A DNA stretch of 64,000 nt from Rattus norvegicus (GCF_036323735.1 NC_086034.1:36821939-36885938); one strand, 5' to 3'. Shown: positions 9,791-22,121, numbered from the stretch's first letter. Notes: generated by a model from the sequence alone, not told the origin. Numbers and translations are program-made.

Positions 9791-12700
9791 TCCTTTATCT
9801 TAAAGTACTACCTGTATTGGGAGTAGGATTTACAGCAGAGTCAGACTTGGGAACTACGGAAGAAAGCATAACCAATGCATTTTATATGGAGCATAAATAA
9901 TGCTTTTCAAGGTTCCTGCAATATGTCCCTATATGACTGTAATAAATGGTTAAAATTATATATGTATTGCAGTCAAGGAATTTCAACAACAGTAATTTCA
10001 AAGGGGAGAAGCCAAGAATCTGATAGCTGTCCATTCACAGAACTTGATGCCATAGCAATTCCAATCTGATCTACAGGATTTTGGAAGAGTTACTGGTGTC
10101 CACTCTAGTTGAGATCACAAAAAATTTGGTTGTAATATTGATGAAGGAATATCACAGTAACCAGATCAATGTCCTTGTCAGCAAGAATGATAGAACCCAG
10201 GCAAAATTCTTTCTTTTATTCTCTTATTTTGCTGCCAACACAAACACTACTCACACTTAGGGTAGGTCTTACTGCTTTAAATAATCTGAACAATAGCATC
10301 CCCCACAATAGTATCCCAGTGGCTTGTGGTTTAGTTGGTTCTAAATGCTGTCAAAATGATAACCAAGATTTTCTAGCACACCTCAAACATTTCTTTGTGT
10401 GTAACACACAGTGGATATTTCCAAATTAACAATTACCTCTGCATTTTATTGTGGTTGCCATGTCAATGGGAACACAAGGTTGCCTGGCTTCAGCTATTCT
10501 AGAAAGTCCCACATATAACTAGAGAAATGAGGGATGACAGAAGACCTGGACTCTCATTCCTTGCTATTCTGGGAAAATGGATATGGGACATGCGAGGTTT
10601 GTAATCAGAAATTTGCTGATCTAAAAGTATTATTTGCATGCCAAGTTGTTTGAAAATATTCCTAGGTGGTAGACAGAAAAATATCACCAGAATCTGATGA
10701 TTTCAAATTCTGATTAATTTCATAAGTTCCCTCAAAACAGTCACATTTAAAGCTGATTTAAAATTAGACTTTAGTATACAATTATTTTCTAATAATGGAG
10801 AACAAAAAAATTTAACGGAAAATATTACAGATTTTAGTTCATCATAAAAATAAACTATTTTGTTCTATATTAATTTTAATCATTTTTATATTTATTATTA
10901 CTTGTTATATTACTTTGAGGATTTAATATCAATATATGATCCAGCCTTGATAAATCATCTCCCAAAAATTCTTGACATCTGTATTTCAACCTCCAGTGTA
11001 GTGTTTTCCTTCCTTAAACCACAATTGGACCATGTGCCTAGTAAAGTATAGCAGAAATTGGAGTGTAGCATTTTGCGGGCTGAATTAAAATATCAGAGCT
11101 TATACATGACTGTCTATATATGCTCTCTCTCCCTTCCTCTTTCACTCTTTAGTCAATCTCTTGCAACTAGCTTGCTTTCATGTCATCAACAGCACCACCT
11201 AGGGAAATGCTTTCTTGGTGAGGAATTGAGTAGTGTAGTCAGCAACCTTGTAGATGATCTTGCAAATGGTGCCTTTTAAAACTACAAGTACAATCCTCCA
11301 CAAACTCTACCCTCAGGTGTCACTGACACTTAACTCAGTTAAGTCACTCCCAAAGTATCAGGTTGGCTATTGTGAGCCACTGCCATAGGACAACTCTTTT
11401 GTGGTAAAAGGTATTTAATCTGATAGCTATTGTATTGAAATAAAACAAACAAATTATGATGCTCAACAGATTCACATATTTTAGACATGTTATTCCTCAT
11501 TCAGACAGTATTCTTTATCTACATGTTCACAGCATGCACCTGGGGTGGGTAGCTAAGCCTCAAGTGATGACTATGGGAAAAGGGATACTCATATCTTATT
11601 AAGCCATCACTTGTGGTTTTAACATCACTCTGCGACAACAATGGAAGACCAGCAAAGGAAAGAGAATAGGGAAATGTATTTTCAAAGGCCAGCTTTGGAA
11701 GAGGCAAGCATTTGTACTGCCACATTCCATTGAGCACAGTCAGTAGATCCAAATGAATTGCAAATTAACAAAAGTACTGGCAAACGTATACCATTATCTC
11801 TGTTGTCCTTGCTGCTAATGACTTGTGACATAGTTAGTAGCTAGCAATAGAGCATCTGAGTAATCTAAGAGATGTCTAGTAAAAATCATTGGCAGTTCTG
11901 AAGGGCTGTGGCTCGTGAGCTGTGTCATTCCGTTTTGAAAATTACTTTTTAGTGGGAAAATATTTTCTAGTTAGAAGTTTTTGTTATAGGAATTTTAAGT
12001 AAATCAAATATGAAAAGGTATCAGAAATGTGTTTTTAATATTAAGGGGATCTTAAGAAAGCCCTAGTTGTTAAAATATCAAAAGTGGAATGACATCATTA
12101 TAAAGCATGAGCTAATTCTAAAAAGAAATGCAAATGTAGGTTCTCAGATGTATTCTGCCGCAGTTATCTAAATTCTAGACATGGCATATTTTAAATTACT
12201 ATAAAAATACATGGAAGCAGGAAATGACATAGTTAAATGGACGACTAAGCTAATGGAATTCCACATATTCACACCCATTACTAAAGAGATTAATATTAAT
12301 ATTTTAATAGCTAAGCTTTCTTTTTCTGAGTGAAGTCATGCGGGAACAAAATTATAATAACATAGTATATGACTGTATTACGCTGAAAGCTTCAACCTTC
12401 AGTGTTTTGATGAAATCCATCATTGCTTATAAAAACGTTAAATCAGCTAATGTCCTTATGACACTCTCATACTCTCATAATTTAAAACTGAGTCAGTTAT
12501 GATGATTCGTGACAGCAAGTATCAGGAATCCAACCTCATCATCTTAAATGTATTCTATTAATATAACAAAATTGGACAGCAAATGAACCAGTCGTGTAAA
12601 GCTTACATATCTCGACTCTCCTGGCTTTTTCGAATGCTGCCTCTCTCAAAACCACAAAACAGCTGTAATAGCTAAAGAAACATAGCCCAATCCTCAGCAG

Positions 12701-12960
12701 GAAGAAAGAGACAAAAGCAGCAGTACCCATCATTTCAAATCTTTCATTAGAAAAGAAAAAACTTTCACAAGTTCCTGTCTTCAGCTCCAGCAGATTTCTG
12801 CTTAGTTCTCATTAGTCCCTATTGAGTCATGTAAGTTTTCATAGCTGAGGCATGCTGAGAAAACAGAAGGAAGTCTGGAAAGACATTAGCAGAGTTCATC
12901 ATCATAGATCCATGGTTGCTATTTCCAACATCTCTAATTATAACTGTACCTGTTTCTATA
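9791..12960. other. No gene or repeat recognised (3.2 kb)
   Basis: AT-rich sequence with only short chance frames on both strands. I recognise no exon, RNA gene or named repeat in it. It could hold old repeats too diverged to see by eye. Confidence 0.45.
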
Positions 12961-12974
12961 ATTCATGTATAGTT

Positions 12975-13323
12975 ACATGATGATGATGATGATGAAGATA
13001 GATAGATAGATAGATAGATACATAGATAGATAGATAGATAGATAGATAGATGATACATAGATAGATAGATAGATAGATGATACATAGATAGATACATAGA
13101 TACATAGATAGATACATAGATAGATACATAGATAGATACATAGATATATAGATTACATAGAAGATATATAGGTACAGAGATGGATATATAGATCCATAGA
13201 TTACATAGAAGATACATAGATGCATAGATGAATATGTAGGTACATATAAATAGATAATAGATGACAAATAGAATATAGATGGATATGGATATGGATAAAT
13301 TATATATATAATATATATGTATG

Positions 13324-13373
<50 letters not shown>

Positions 13374-13375
13374 CA
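12975..13375. repeat. Compound microsatellite (GAT, GATA/CATA, TA, GA)
   Basis: A mosaic that starts as GAT triplets (about 12978-12998), continues as GATA tetramers with interspersed TACATA units (about 13000-13250), and ends in TA dinucleotides (about 13300-13347) joined to GA dinucleotides (13347-13373). The apparent Tyr/Ile-rich and Ser/Leu-rich frames across it are translations of the repeat, not genes. Confidence 0.95.
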
Positions 13376-13896
13376 AAGGTTACATACATCAACCCAAATA
13401 AGAGTACACACCTTTTACTCCAAAGAAAAGTTAAAGAAGTATTTTGAGTAACTAACAATATATATTACAAGTAGGTAATTTACAACGTAAATACCTGATG
13501 TTTTGATTATAGTGTCTTCATTTTGAAATAGCATTTGCAAAACAGAAGAGACTCCAATTCCTGTAGGAAAAATCATAAAATGGAATAAATATTCTTCCAT
13601 TTGAGTTCATACACAATTTCTGTAATGTCAGCATGCAGGAGACAAAAGAATGTTTTCTGCAACACAGTCCTTTTGGATCTAGAATGGAGGGTGATCTAAA
13701 AACAATGACAAAGCCTAAAAAAAAAATCTCAGTTTCTGCTGTAGTCTTATTTTTTTCAAAGTCACTCATTAATTAGCTTCTATAAAATCTTCAATCAAAT
13801 CTCCACAGATACATCCTAAGACCCAGCCCTTGTATTAATCTGAATGCTCACTATCTTTATGCAGTGCACCATTGTCTGCACAACAAATATAAAAAT

Positions 13897-13941
<45 letters not shown>

Positions 13942-14165
13942 CAGTAATACTTCTCATCTTTCTTAAATTGTCACTATCCTAGATCTCTGGTGGTAACTCT
14001 CAAGTTCTTTCATGCAGTATTTTACTAAACTCTATATGTCACATGTCCAGCACGGCCAGGTGGAGAATTGTAATTCCATATAATTATTTATCTGTGCCGA
14101 AGAAACCTCCACTTACTATTTCCCCTTTGATTGAAAATAAATTCTTTTTTCATATAATAGATCCT
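13376..14165. other. No gene recognised; includes a CA microsatellite
   Basis: A (CA)n tract occupies about 13900-13938. Nothing else is recognisable. Confidence 0.6.
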
Positions 14166-14184
14166 GCTTATAGTTTCCCCACCC

Positions 14185-14450
14185 CACAGCCAGGCATTAC
14201 CCAGAGAGAGGGGAGGAGACCTTGGAACAGTCAACTCTAAAGGGGAGGACTCCATCCAATCCCTCTTCTCAAAGCTCAGGGATCCCTACAGATGAGGAAG
14301 TGGAAAGAAAGGAAACCAGAGGGGTGAAGGACACCAGAAAATCAAGGGCGCCTTAGTGAACTGAGCAAGGTTCATATGAACTCACAGAGACTAAAGCAAC
14401 ACGCAACCCGCCTTCCTCTACAGCAGGGCCTCGTGTTATATATTAGTGCT
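14185..14450 (+). mobile_element. Old L1 (Lx-type) 3'-UTR fragment
   Basis: The segment around GGATCCCTACAGATGAGGAA, the A/G-rich stretch that follows, and ACTCACAGAGACTAAAGCAA match what I know as the older Lx-type L1 3' UTR. The same block appears in fuller form at 18050-18870. It is diverged, with approximate ends. Confidence 0.55.
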
Positions 14451-14544
14451 CTCTTTTCTTTGAATGCCATGTGTTTTCCAGATTAAATGCTCATGGCTGA
14501 CTGCCTAGAATAGGTTACATGGCCCAACGTTAATGATATCTGGA

Positions 14545-14890
14545 ATTGTTAAATTTTATTTGTCATCTTAACAGTATTTAAAATCACCATACAAATTAAC
14601 CCCTGGGCAACTCTGTGAGAAATGTTCTAAATGAGGTCAATTTAGGTTGGAAGACCTATCTTAGCAACAGACAGCAACATTCTACATTCTGCAGTTTGGC
14701 GTCCTGGAATTATACAAAGAAAGGAAGTATGGTGGGCACCAGCACTCATCTACTTCTGTATCCTGAGTACAGATACATGGAACCAACTGCCTCCTGCTCC
14801 TGTGGCCGTAATGTCCCGCTCATGGAGGATAGTACCCTCAAATTGCCAGCCAAAATGCACACTCCCTTCCTTTGGTTGCTTTTTCAGAGT
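14545..14890 (+). mobile_element. Diverged rodent hAT-like repeat (URR1-like)
   Basis: It shows the order typical of an abundant rodent repeat: a segment ending GGTTGGAAGACC, then GGCACCAGCACTCATCTAC, then AACTGCCTCCTGCTCCTGTG, then AGCCAAAATGCACACTCCC. I take it as a non-autonomous hAT-like element of the URR1 type. The family name is from memory and uncertain. Confidence 0.45.
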
Positions 14891-14894
14891 ATTT

Positions 14895-16120
14895 ATATTA
14901 TAGTAAAGTTGAAAGTAATACAATATTCTATTCATTCATTTATCTGTCTATGTATATACATAAAATATACATATCTAACATATAGTATATACCATAGATA
15001 GATAGATAATAGACATACAGACAGACAGACAGAGGTATACACTTGATAGATTTATGGAATTTGGGGTAAAGGTAAGAGGGGAAGGAAAGATAGCCAGAGC
15101 CAGAGAACAAGGGAGTTTGTTATAAGATTTTGTCTTTAAAGGAGCTTTTTGTTTATTTATTTCTGAGACTGTGTTTTAATTAGAAATATCTCTTAGCTTT
15201 CCCACAAATCTCTGCCTGCCATCTTTCAAATTCATGGACACTGTGCCAGAGAGTTTTAAGAAAAATAGACATTGAGAGTATAAGATTTGACTTGGATTAA
15301 ATGAATTCATGGCATTTTTCCTGTATGTTCTCCAAATTTGTTAATTTAAATAAGCTGAAAATTGACAAAGAATAAATTCTAAATTATCAGAGAGCAATAA
15401 TGTTCAAAAACATTAGAACTTTTATAAAAATTCCAATTTACATAGTGTGGTACATAAAATAGTGCAGAAATTATTCCTTAATGTCGGTTATCTAACTCAG
15501 TAACCTTCACTATTTTCCATTTTTAAATTTTTATGTGTCTGGGAATACATATTTATAACAAGTAAAGAGTGTCTGAGTTCATAATAACAATTAAAAATAG
15601 GGGCATTAATATATTCAAAGCACAGTTTCACTTTCTCTTCACTGATAACTTTTATTAGTATAAATGAAGAAAATTTTAATTTATATTAGATTTAAATATG
15701 TAAAAAGGTAGCTACCAGATTTAGCTTTGAATGAATATTTTTCCTCTAATGAATATTTTGATTAAGGTAATAAACCTTTAAAGTAGAGATCATTATAGAA
15801 ATGTGAATGTGCTCTAAAGACCACAGATACCATCTGAGACATGAAACATTTAATTTAGAAATGAATCTTCTTTCACATTTAATTTCTTTTTGTTCATTCT
15901 CTTATTTTACAAAATTAAGGACTACTCTCAAAAGAGGGCAATTTTCTCCTAAAAAAATTTACAAGCTTCTATTTTATTTTCCCAAATAAGAGTATTCGGT
16001 CCACTGTTTGTAGCTATTGTTAGCTCATTTAATAAGTAAAAAGCACCTCAGATAATGAATCGACAAAAGAAATTATTAGGAAAATCTTACCTTTATTATA
16101 ACTGACTTTTTTCCCTCTTT
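14895..16120. other. No gene recognised; short GATA/GACA tract
   Basis: A short GATA plus CAGA microsatellite lies at about 14995-15032. The rest is AT-rich with no recognised content. Confidence 0.5.
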
Positions 16121-16124
16121 GTGT

Positions 16125-16525
16125 ATATTTGTGTGTGTGTGTGTGTTTGTGTGTGTGTGTGCGCGCGCACGAGTGTATGCATTTGTGTGTGTCTATTACT
16201 GCATCTGTGGATGGATGTATGTTTATTTGCTTGTGCGTGCGCGTGTGTGTGTGTGTGTGTTTGTTTGTTCAGGAGTATGTGTATGTGTGTGCGTGAAGGC
16301 TTGAGTTTGATGTTGGAGACATCCATTCTCACTTGGTCCTCCCCCTTATTCATTGAGGCAGTGTCTTTAATGGGATCCACTGCCTCTGCCATTTAGGGTT
16401 GGAATTAGAGGTGGAAAATGACACCGAAGGTTATTTGTCTGGTTCTATAGGCATTTAAACTTCAATCACCAAGTGTCTGAAGCATGTGGTGTCTTAAACC
16501 ACTAAGCCAACCTCGAGTCCTATAC
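16125..16525 (-). mobile_element. B4-like SINE with GT-rich tail
   Basis: On plus, (GT)n stretches at 16131-16162 and 16228-16264 include an alternating GCGCGCGC run. They are followed by sequence resembling the reverse of a B4-type SINE: TTCATTGAGGCAGTGTCTTT, then a head-like end near CTTAAACCACTAAGCCAACC. The SINE sense is on the minus strand, so GT on plus corresponds to its CA-rich 3' tail. It is highly diverged. Confidence 0.45.
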
Positions 16526-16530
16526 ACAGT

Positions 16531-18045
16531 TGGTGACATCTGACTGTGCCTGACTCTTCTAGTGCATTTTGTGAATTAGTTTTACTTCATAATGAACACA
16601 GTGTCGTTCATGTTTTTCTAAAGTAGTCCCTTTTGTTTTCATGCTTAAAAGCCCAGTTGACTTACATTGAGGGTCATCTATCTCTTCGTTCAACAAGGGA
16701 CACAATGGAGACATTCACAAATAAGACTTCAGATTGTTTGTCTGATATTTTGATCCTCATCCATTTGTATTTTAAGTAGATGATGATTTCACCCATGAAC
16801 TTTCCAAATTTGTCTAGATTCTTTATCTGTTCTCTAAAAGAATTTTTTGTGTGTGTTTTTATCACGATGTATCTCAGGATGTCTTCTAATCAGGGCCTTT
16901 CAAAATGAGCAGTGGATATAGAAGCAATATTTAAAACTTTTTGTGAAGAGACAAGCTAGAAAACAAAGTATAAGCCATTTTCAATGCTTACATATCAACA
17001 AAATTGTGTGTGTGTGTGTGTGTGATATGTTATGTTATGTAAGTGAAATATACAGGACATTTGCCATTGTTGTATGAATGTGTACTGGCTGTACAAATTT
17101 TCCCCAATATCCTTGATCACATACAAATGTGGCACACTGATGTGTAATTAGAAAACAAGTTCAGTGTGGTTGTGCTTGAGAAAAGAATAGTATAGACATT
17201 ATACCAGACACTCTAAACACTGACACTCTCAAAGATATTTGAATCATTTAAAGTACATCTCCATGCCATTCTGACTTGTGCAAACTCTATTGCATTTGAT
17301 CTTTCTCCCCCCGACCATTACCCTTGCCTTTCTGTATATGGATTATCCAACGATTGCAAGAAGCATAAAATAAAAACAGTATTTATGCTTTCCTCTAGTC
17401 TTTATTTTCTTGCACTTTATAAGATTATAAATAATTAGCACCTCGTTCATTCATTTGAACCATGGAGAAAGCATCATAACCGCTGCAGTGAGAAGTTACT
17501 CGTGTGTTTTGAATCCGCTTCAGTTTTGGTGCCACTTTGTAATATCCTTACACTTCCAGATGCAGTCAGCACTTTCACTTCACGGAGAGCCATTAATCGC
17601 TCTCTACCTGACATCTGGTATAGTTTATAATTCTCTTAATCTCTTTGTTAGCTAGAGGCAAATGGACAGTAATAGTTATGACCCCATTACAAAGTTTTCC
17701 CTATGCCAAACTGAAGATGATGTATTTCTTCTTTGGTTCTTTTATTAATATTTTAAAATGAAAAATAGGAAAACTTTCCTGGTTCAGGTTCCCTTCAAGA
17801 GTCCATGCATGGCATTAAACTTGCTCTGTGATGGCGTATAATGCACAGCATAGTCGCTTATCTTCCTCTCCTGTTCAAAAACTATATGCTTGATACTCTC
17901 ATAAAAGCTAGTCTTAGACATGTGACTTTTGGTTGATAGAATGTTAGCAGACATAACAGAATCGAGGGCTTTAAATGAACTTGTTTCATTGGATTTTACT
18001 TCTCTACTTATTTATATATAGTGAAAAAATATTGGATTCTCAGGC
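16531..18045. other. No gene recognised; short GT tract
   Basis: A (GT)n tract lies at about 17006-17023. Otherwise the sequence is AT-rich and not recognised. Confidence 0.5.
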
Positions 18046-18049
18046 ATAT

Positions 18050-18870
18050 TTCTCATCTCCTTGATGAGTCTTCAAACTGGGTTCTCAGGGAAGAGATTAA
18101 ACTCATCATACAACCCAAAAAGGGATGCTTCCATAAAATACTTCCCACCAGAGCTCAGAAATCTCTGCAGAGGAGGAAGCAAAAAGAATGTAAGACCATA
18201 GGGAATTGAATGAAGGATGCCAAAGAAACAAAGCCCAAGTGAAGATTAACATAGCCTAACTGAAGGACATATGGACTCAAAGAGACTGTGGTGACTTGTG
18301 CAGGGCCTGCATGTGTCTGCACCAGATGGGGTCCTAAAGTTGAGAGAAGTAGACACATGTTCCATCCCTAATCCAGCAGCTCCAGTCACTTGCCAACAAA
18401 ATGCTAGTTTTCTCCACAGAGATCTTACTTGGTAAGAAACCACTTTAAAGGGGAGCCTGCATTCCCAGTAGTAGATGGTCAACAGAAAAACAGAAAAGGA
18501 ACTCAATATCATCTTTGGAAGTTCTTTGTTTCATAATGCTGTGTTAGGGGGTTTTTTGGTGTTAACATTATAGATCCCATGTATATATTTTATAGCTTCT
18601 AGCTTTTGTGGTTTTGTGCTTTTATGTTTTTATGGGATTCCTGTGTAGTGAACATGTGTGTCTCTATGTCTATATGTGTTTCTTGTACTTTTTCCTTAGT
18701 TCTTTTTCTGTTTGCCTGTTTTATCCTATTCAGATTTTTTGTTTTACCTCATTTTTATTCTTTAGCTGTCTATTTCTAATGAGAGATAAAAAGGATATAT
18801 ATCTAATTAGAAGGGAGGTGGGGAAAGAGGCCATAATCAAAATATATTATATAAATAATCTATCTTGAAT
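18050..18870 (+). mobile_element. Old Lx-type L1 3' UTR
   Basis: The segments GACTCAAAGAGACTGTGGTG, CAGGGCCTGCATGTGTCTGC, TTTTATGGGATTCCTGTGTA and AATGAGAGATAAAAAGGATA follow in the order I know for the old rodent Lx-type L1 3' UTR, in sense orientation. It is diverged and interrupted by small indels. A much younger L1 3' end begins 8 bases after it. Confidence 0.65.
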
Positions 18871-18877
18871 TTTTTTT

Positions 18878-19552
18878 ACGGATGATCAAAATGTGAATGC
18901 TTCAATCCTTCTTTAAAAGGGGAACAAGAATACCCTTGGCAGGGAATAGAGAGGCAAAGATTAAAACAGACACAGAAGGAACACCCATTCAGAGTCTGCC
19001 CCACATGTGGCCCATACATATACAGCCATCCAATTAGACAAGATGGATGAAGCAAAGAAGTGCAGGCTGACAGGAGCCGGATGTAGATCTCTCCTGAGAG
19101 ACACAGCCAGAATACAGCAAATACAGAGGTGAATGCCAGCAGAAAACCACTGAACTGAGAATAGGACCCCCGTTGAAGGAATCAGAGAAAGAACTGGAAG
19201 AGCTCGAAGGGGCTCGTGACCCCTTATGAACAACAATGCCAAGCAACCAGAGCTTCCAGGGACTAAGCCACTACCTAAAGACTATACATGGACTGACCCT
19301 GGACTCTGACCTCATAGGTAGCAATGAATATTCTAGTAAGATCACCAGTGGAAGGGGAAGCCCTTGGGCATGCTAAGACTGAACCCCCAGTGAACGTGAT
19401 TGTTGGGGGGAGGGTGGCAATGGGGGGAGGATGGGGAGGGGAACACCCATAAAGAAGGGAAGGGGTAGGCATTCGGGGGATGTGTGCCCGGAAACCGGGA
19501 AAGGGAATAACACTCGAAATGTAAATAAGAAATACTCAAGTTAATTTAAAAA
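18878..19552 (+). mobile_element. Young L1 3'-UTR-only copy
   Basis: It starts just 3' of where ORF2 would end (ACGGATGATCAAAATGTGAA) and runs through the whole 3' UTR, including a G-rich tract at about 19388-19470, to AATACTCAAGTTAATTTAAA. It closely matches the 3' UTR of the copies at 3407-4116 and 30158-30865. No coding sequence is included. A clean target-site duplication was not found. Confidence 0.9.
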
Positions 19553-19569
19553 ATCCTATATTTTGAACC

Positions 19570-20310
19570 TATGTGTAATCAACATAGCCTGATGCAAAAA
19601 AAAATGGCCCATGTTCTCCCTCAATAACACACTGCAGTCATCTTATATCTCTATGGCTGCTCTGGCAAGTCATCACACCATAGAACTTCCAGGTCTCTGT
19701 GATCTGGCTGGAATGACAAAACTTTAATTCCTCTAGCTGGAATACAGACATGCCCTTAGTACATACTTTAATACTAAACAATGACCTCTAAGTAGAGGGT
19801 GGTTCATTGAAGGCAGTCAGTTGAGTTCAGGGGAGGCAGTTGAGTTTGGTTGAATTCAGTTCAGAGGCAGTTTTACTAAGACAGTTCTAAAGAGGCAGGT
19901 TACAGGTGAAGACAGAACAAGCTAGGTAATGAGAAGGAGCCAGAAGATGAGACCAAACTGCCAGACTGAGTTTGAGGCCAAAAAGATTAGTTCATTCAGA
20001 AGCACAAAGAAGCCAGTTGGAATCAGTCGTCTTGGAGAGGAGTTTAGGCAAGAACAGTTGAGTTGACCCAGCCAGCCAGAATTCAGAGAGAGCTAGAGAA
20101 GGTCATCTTAAGTTCAGCAGGAAGCTTCCAAGATGATGATTCCATCTGGCAAAGAAAAGTTAGTTTTACAATAGCTAAAGAATAAATATCTGTTGAGATC
20201 AGTCACTTCATTTGGAGTGCGTAGTTATGCCACAAACATATCATTGTGGTATCAGACAAATGATACAATGTCTAAAATAACAATTGACTGTTTTCTCAAG
20301 TCTCTTACAT
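19570..20310 (+). mobile_element. Probable rodent LTR-type repeat (ERV-derived)
   Basis: The block contains GTGATCTGGCTGGAATGACA, TGGTTCATTGAAGGCAGTCA, a run of related GAGGCAGTT/TTGAGTT units (19815-19880), and an end near TTTTCTCAAGTCTCTTACA. This resembles an interspersed rodent LTR that I remember only loosely. No gag, pol or env frames are present. The family, the orientation and both edges are uncertain. Confidence 0.4.
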
Positions 20311-20604
20311 TTATATGGAAGAAGTAAATTTTGACAGGAAAAGAATCTTACATCCACATTCAAATGTGCACAAGAGAATCATTTACAATTCACAACGATA
20401 TTCTGTACAATATTACATCTTAATTTAGGGTAGTTTTATAATAGCATACAATTAAATTCAAGAGTTACTAAATAGTGATAGGTAGCACTTTCCATAAGAT
20501 GTATCATTAAACAGTGAAAATTCTTGTAATTGTTACTCAATTTGTTTTTATGTATGTTGATTATAAGGTCCAAAATTTAGTTGTCTTTTGCTAATTTAAA
20601 GTCA

Positions 20605-20720
20605 ATTGAGGTGATACAGTCTTTTAATCCAACAGATGAGAGGCAGAGGCAGGTGAATTTCTGTGAGTTTGAGGCTAGTAATGTCTACATAGTGAGTTCT
20701 ATAACACGCTGTACTATCTA
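20605..20720 (+). mobile_element. B1 SINE, 5' part (interrupted)
   Basis: AGAGGCAGAGGCAGGTGAAT, then GAGTTTGAGGCTAGTAATGT and CATAGTGAGTTC follow the B1 (7SL-derived) consensus order. The B1 stops at about 20713, where another element begins, and resumes at about 21110. Confidence 0.8.
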
Positions 20721-21117
20721 GTTTTGTGTGTCAAATTGTCACAAGCTGGAGTTATCAAAGAAAAGGAACCTCAGTTGTGGAAATGCCTTTATGATACCTA
20801 ACGTAAGGCATTTTCTCAACTAGTGGACAAGGTGGGAGGACCCAGTCCATTGTGGGTCATGCTGTCCCTGGACTGGTGGTCTTTGATTCTATAAGAAAGC
20901 AAGCTGAGCAAGCCAGGGGAAGCAAGCCAGTAAGAAACATCCCTCCATGGCCTCTGCATCAGCTCCTGCCTCCTGACCTGCTTGAGTTCCAGTCCTGACT
21001 TCCTTTGGTGATGAACAGCAATGTGGAAGTGTAAGCTGGATAAACCCTTTCCTCCCCAACCTGCTTCTTGGTCATGATGTTTGTACAGGAATAGAAACCC
21101 TGACTAAGAAACACACT
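20714..21117 (+). mobile_element. Rodent hAT-like repeat (URR1-like) inserted in B1
   Basis: Diagnostic stretches in order: GTGTGTCAAATTGTCACAAG, GGACTGGTGGTCTTTGATTC, GCAAGCTGAGCAAGCCAGGG, GGCCTCTGCATCAGCTCCTG, GATAAACCCTTTCCTCCCCA and AGAAACCCTGACTAAG. This is an abundant rodent repeat, which I believe is hAT-type. It is flanked by AACACGCT (left) and AACACACT (right), an 8-bp duplication with one mismatch, as expected for hAT elements. The host B1 continues on both sides. Confidence 0.6.
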
Positions 21118-21150
21118 ATACAGAAAAACCTGTCTCCATAAAGGAGAGAG
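21110..21150 (+). mobile_element. B1 SINE, 3' part
   Basis: ATACAGAAAAACCTGTCTCC continues the B1 body from the left part, giving the usual B1 end sequence and then an A/G-rich tail. Confidence 0.75.
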
Positions 21151-21885
21151 ACAGAATTTATTGTGACTATTGTACAGAAAGACAAAAGTACTGTTATGTT
21201 GGCATATATATAATATATACTTATATTATATATTTATACTACATTATAGTATTGGTATTTGGCAAATTTGGAAATATTCTATGAGAATTGATTTTTTCAA
21301 AAAAATAATGAAAATGTATCTGTATCTTCTTTAACAAAAAAACAGACTTTGAAATAATGAAGATCTAGGAATATTCTTATCCTCTTCCAGGCTACAAAAT
21401 TTATGACAAAAATAATTACCTCATAGGTGGAGCATGAGGCATATGCATAGTGGTTAGCATGCTGTAGATATTCCAATTTGTCAAGGATGACTTACTGAAT
21501 GGTTAAAAGTATTTCTTTTAAAATTGTCTATCTTGTGTTTTATTTTTGCCTTTTTCTATCATGTAGAGCTTCCACAAATCTGTTAAAAAACTCATTCTTA
21601 TTTTGAGGGTTTTTTTTTATATCAACAAAGAAGAGATCATAAAGTGACTAAAATTGAACTCAGTTATGAAGAATCTGTATGTTTTAACAGGAATCATTGT
21701 AGCTCATACAGTAAGGAATCTCAAGTGGGTTTTATGTATGACTTCTTCGCACATATAAGTCTTTACACTGTTATCGTGGGGGGGACCCTTATTGAGGATA
21801 GATACCTGTTTACCTCAGACTAAGACATCTGTGTTTTTGCTCAGGGCTTGCTTGTTTATATTTGGTTATTTTAATAGGTACCAAT
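21151..21885. other. No gene or repeat recognised
   Basis: AT-rich, with a short TA-rich stretch near 21205-21240. No other content is recognised. Confidence 0.5.
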
Positions 21886-21889
21886 GAAT

Positions 21890-22121
21890 AGCCTAGTAAG
21901 AGCACCAGTGGAAGGGGAAGCCTTGGGCCTGACAAGACTGAATCCCCAGTGAACGCGATTGTTGGGGGGAGGGCAGTGATGGGGGGAGGATGGGGAGGGG
22001 AACAGCCATATAGAAGGGGAGAGGGAGGGGTCGGAGGGATGTTGGTCTGGAAACCGGGAAAGGGAATAACAATCAAAATGTAAATAAGAAATACCCAAGT
22101 TAATAAAGATGGAGAAAAAAA
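21890..22121 (+). mobile_element. L1 3'-UTR fragment, variant 3' end
   Basis: It carries the familiar L1 3'-UTR segments (AAGAGCACCAGTGGAAGGGG and the G-rich tract at 21960-22040) but ends AGTTAATAAAGATGGAG before the A-tail. It also has AACAATCAAAATG and AATACCCAAG where other copies have AACACTCAAAATG and AATACTCAAG. The piece at 32690-32772 shares these changes, which suggests a distinct L1 subfamily. Confidence 0.85.

Noticed and set aside
12999..13250. CRISPR-like regularly spaced repeats
   Set aside because: The repeat is a continuous tetranucleotide array with no unique spacers, in a mammalian genome.
12956..13411. 137-151 codon frames rich in Tyr, Ile and Ser
   Set aside because: Direct translation of the GATA, TA and GA microsatellite.
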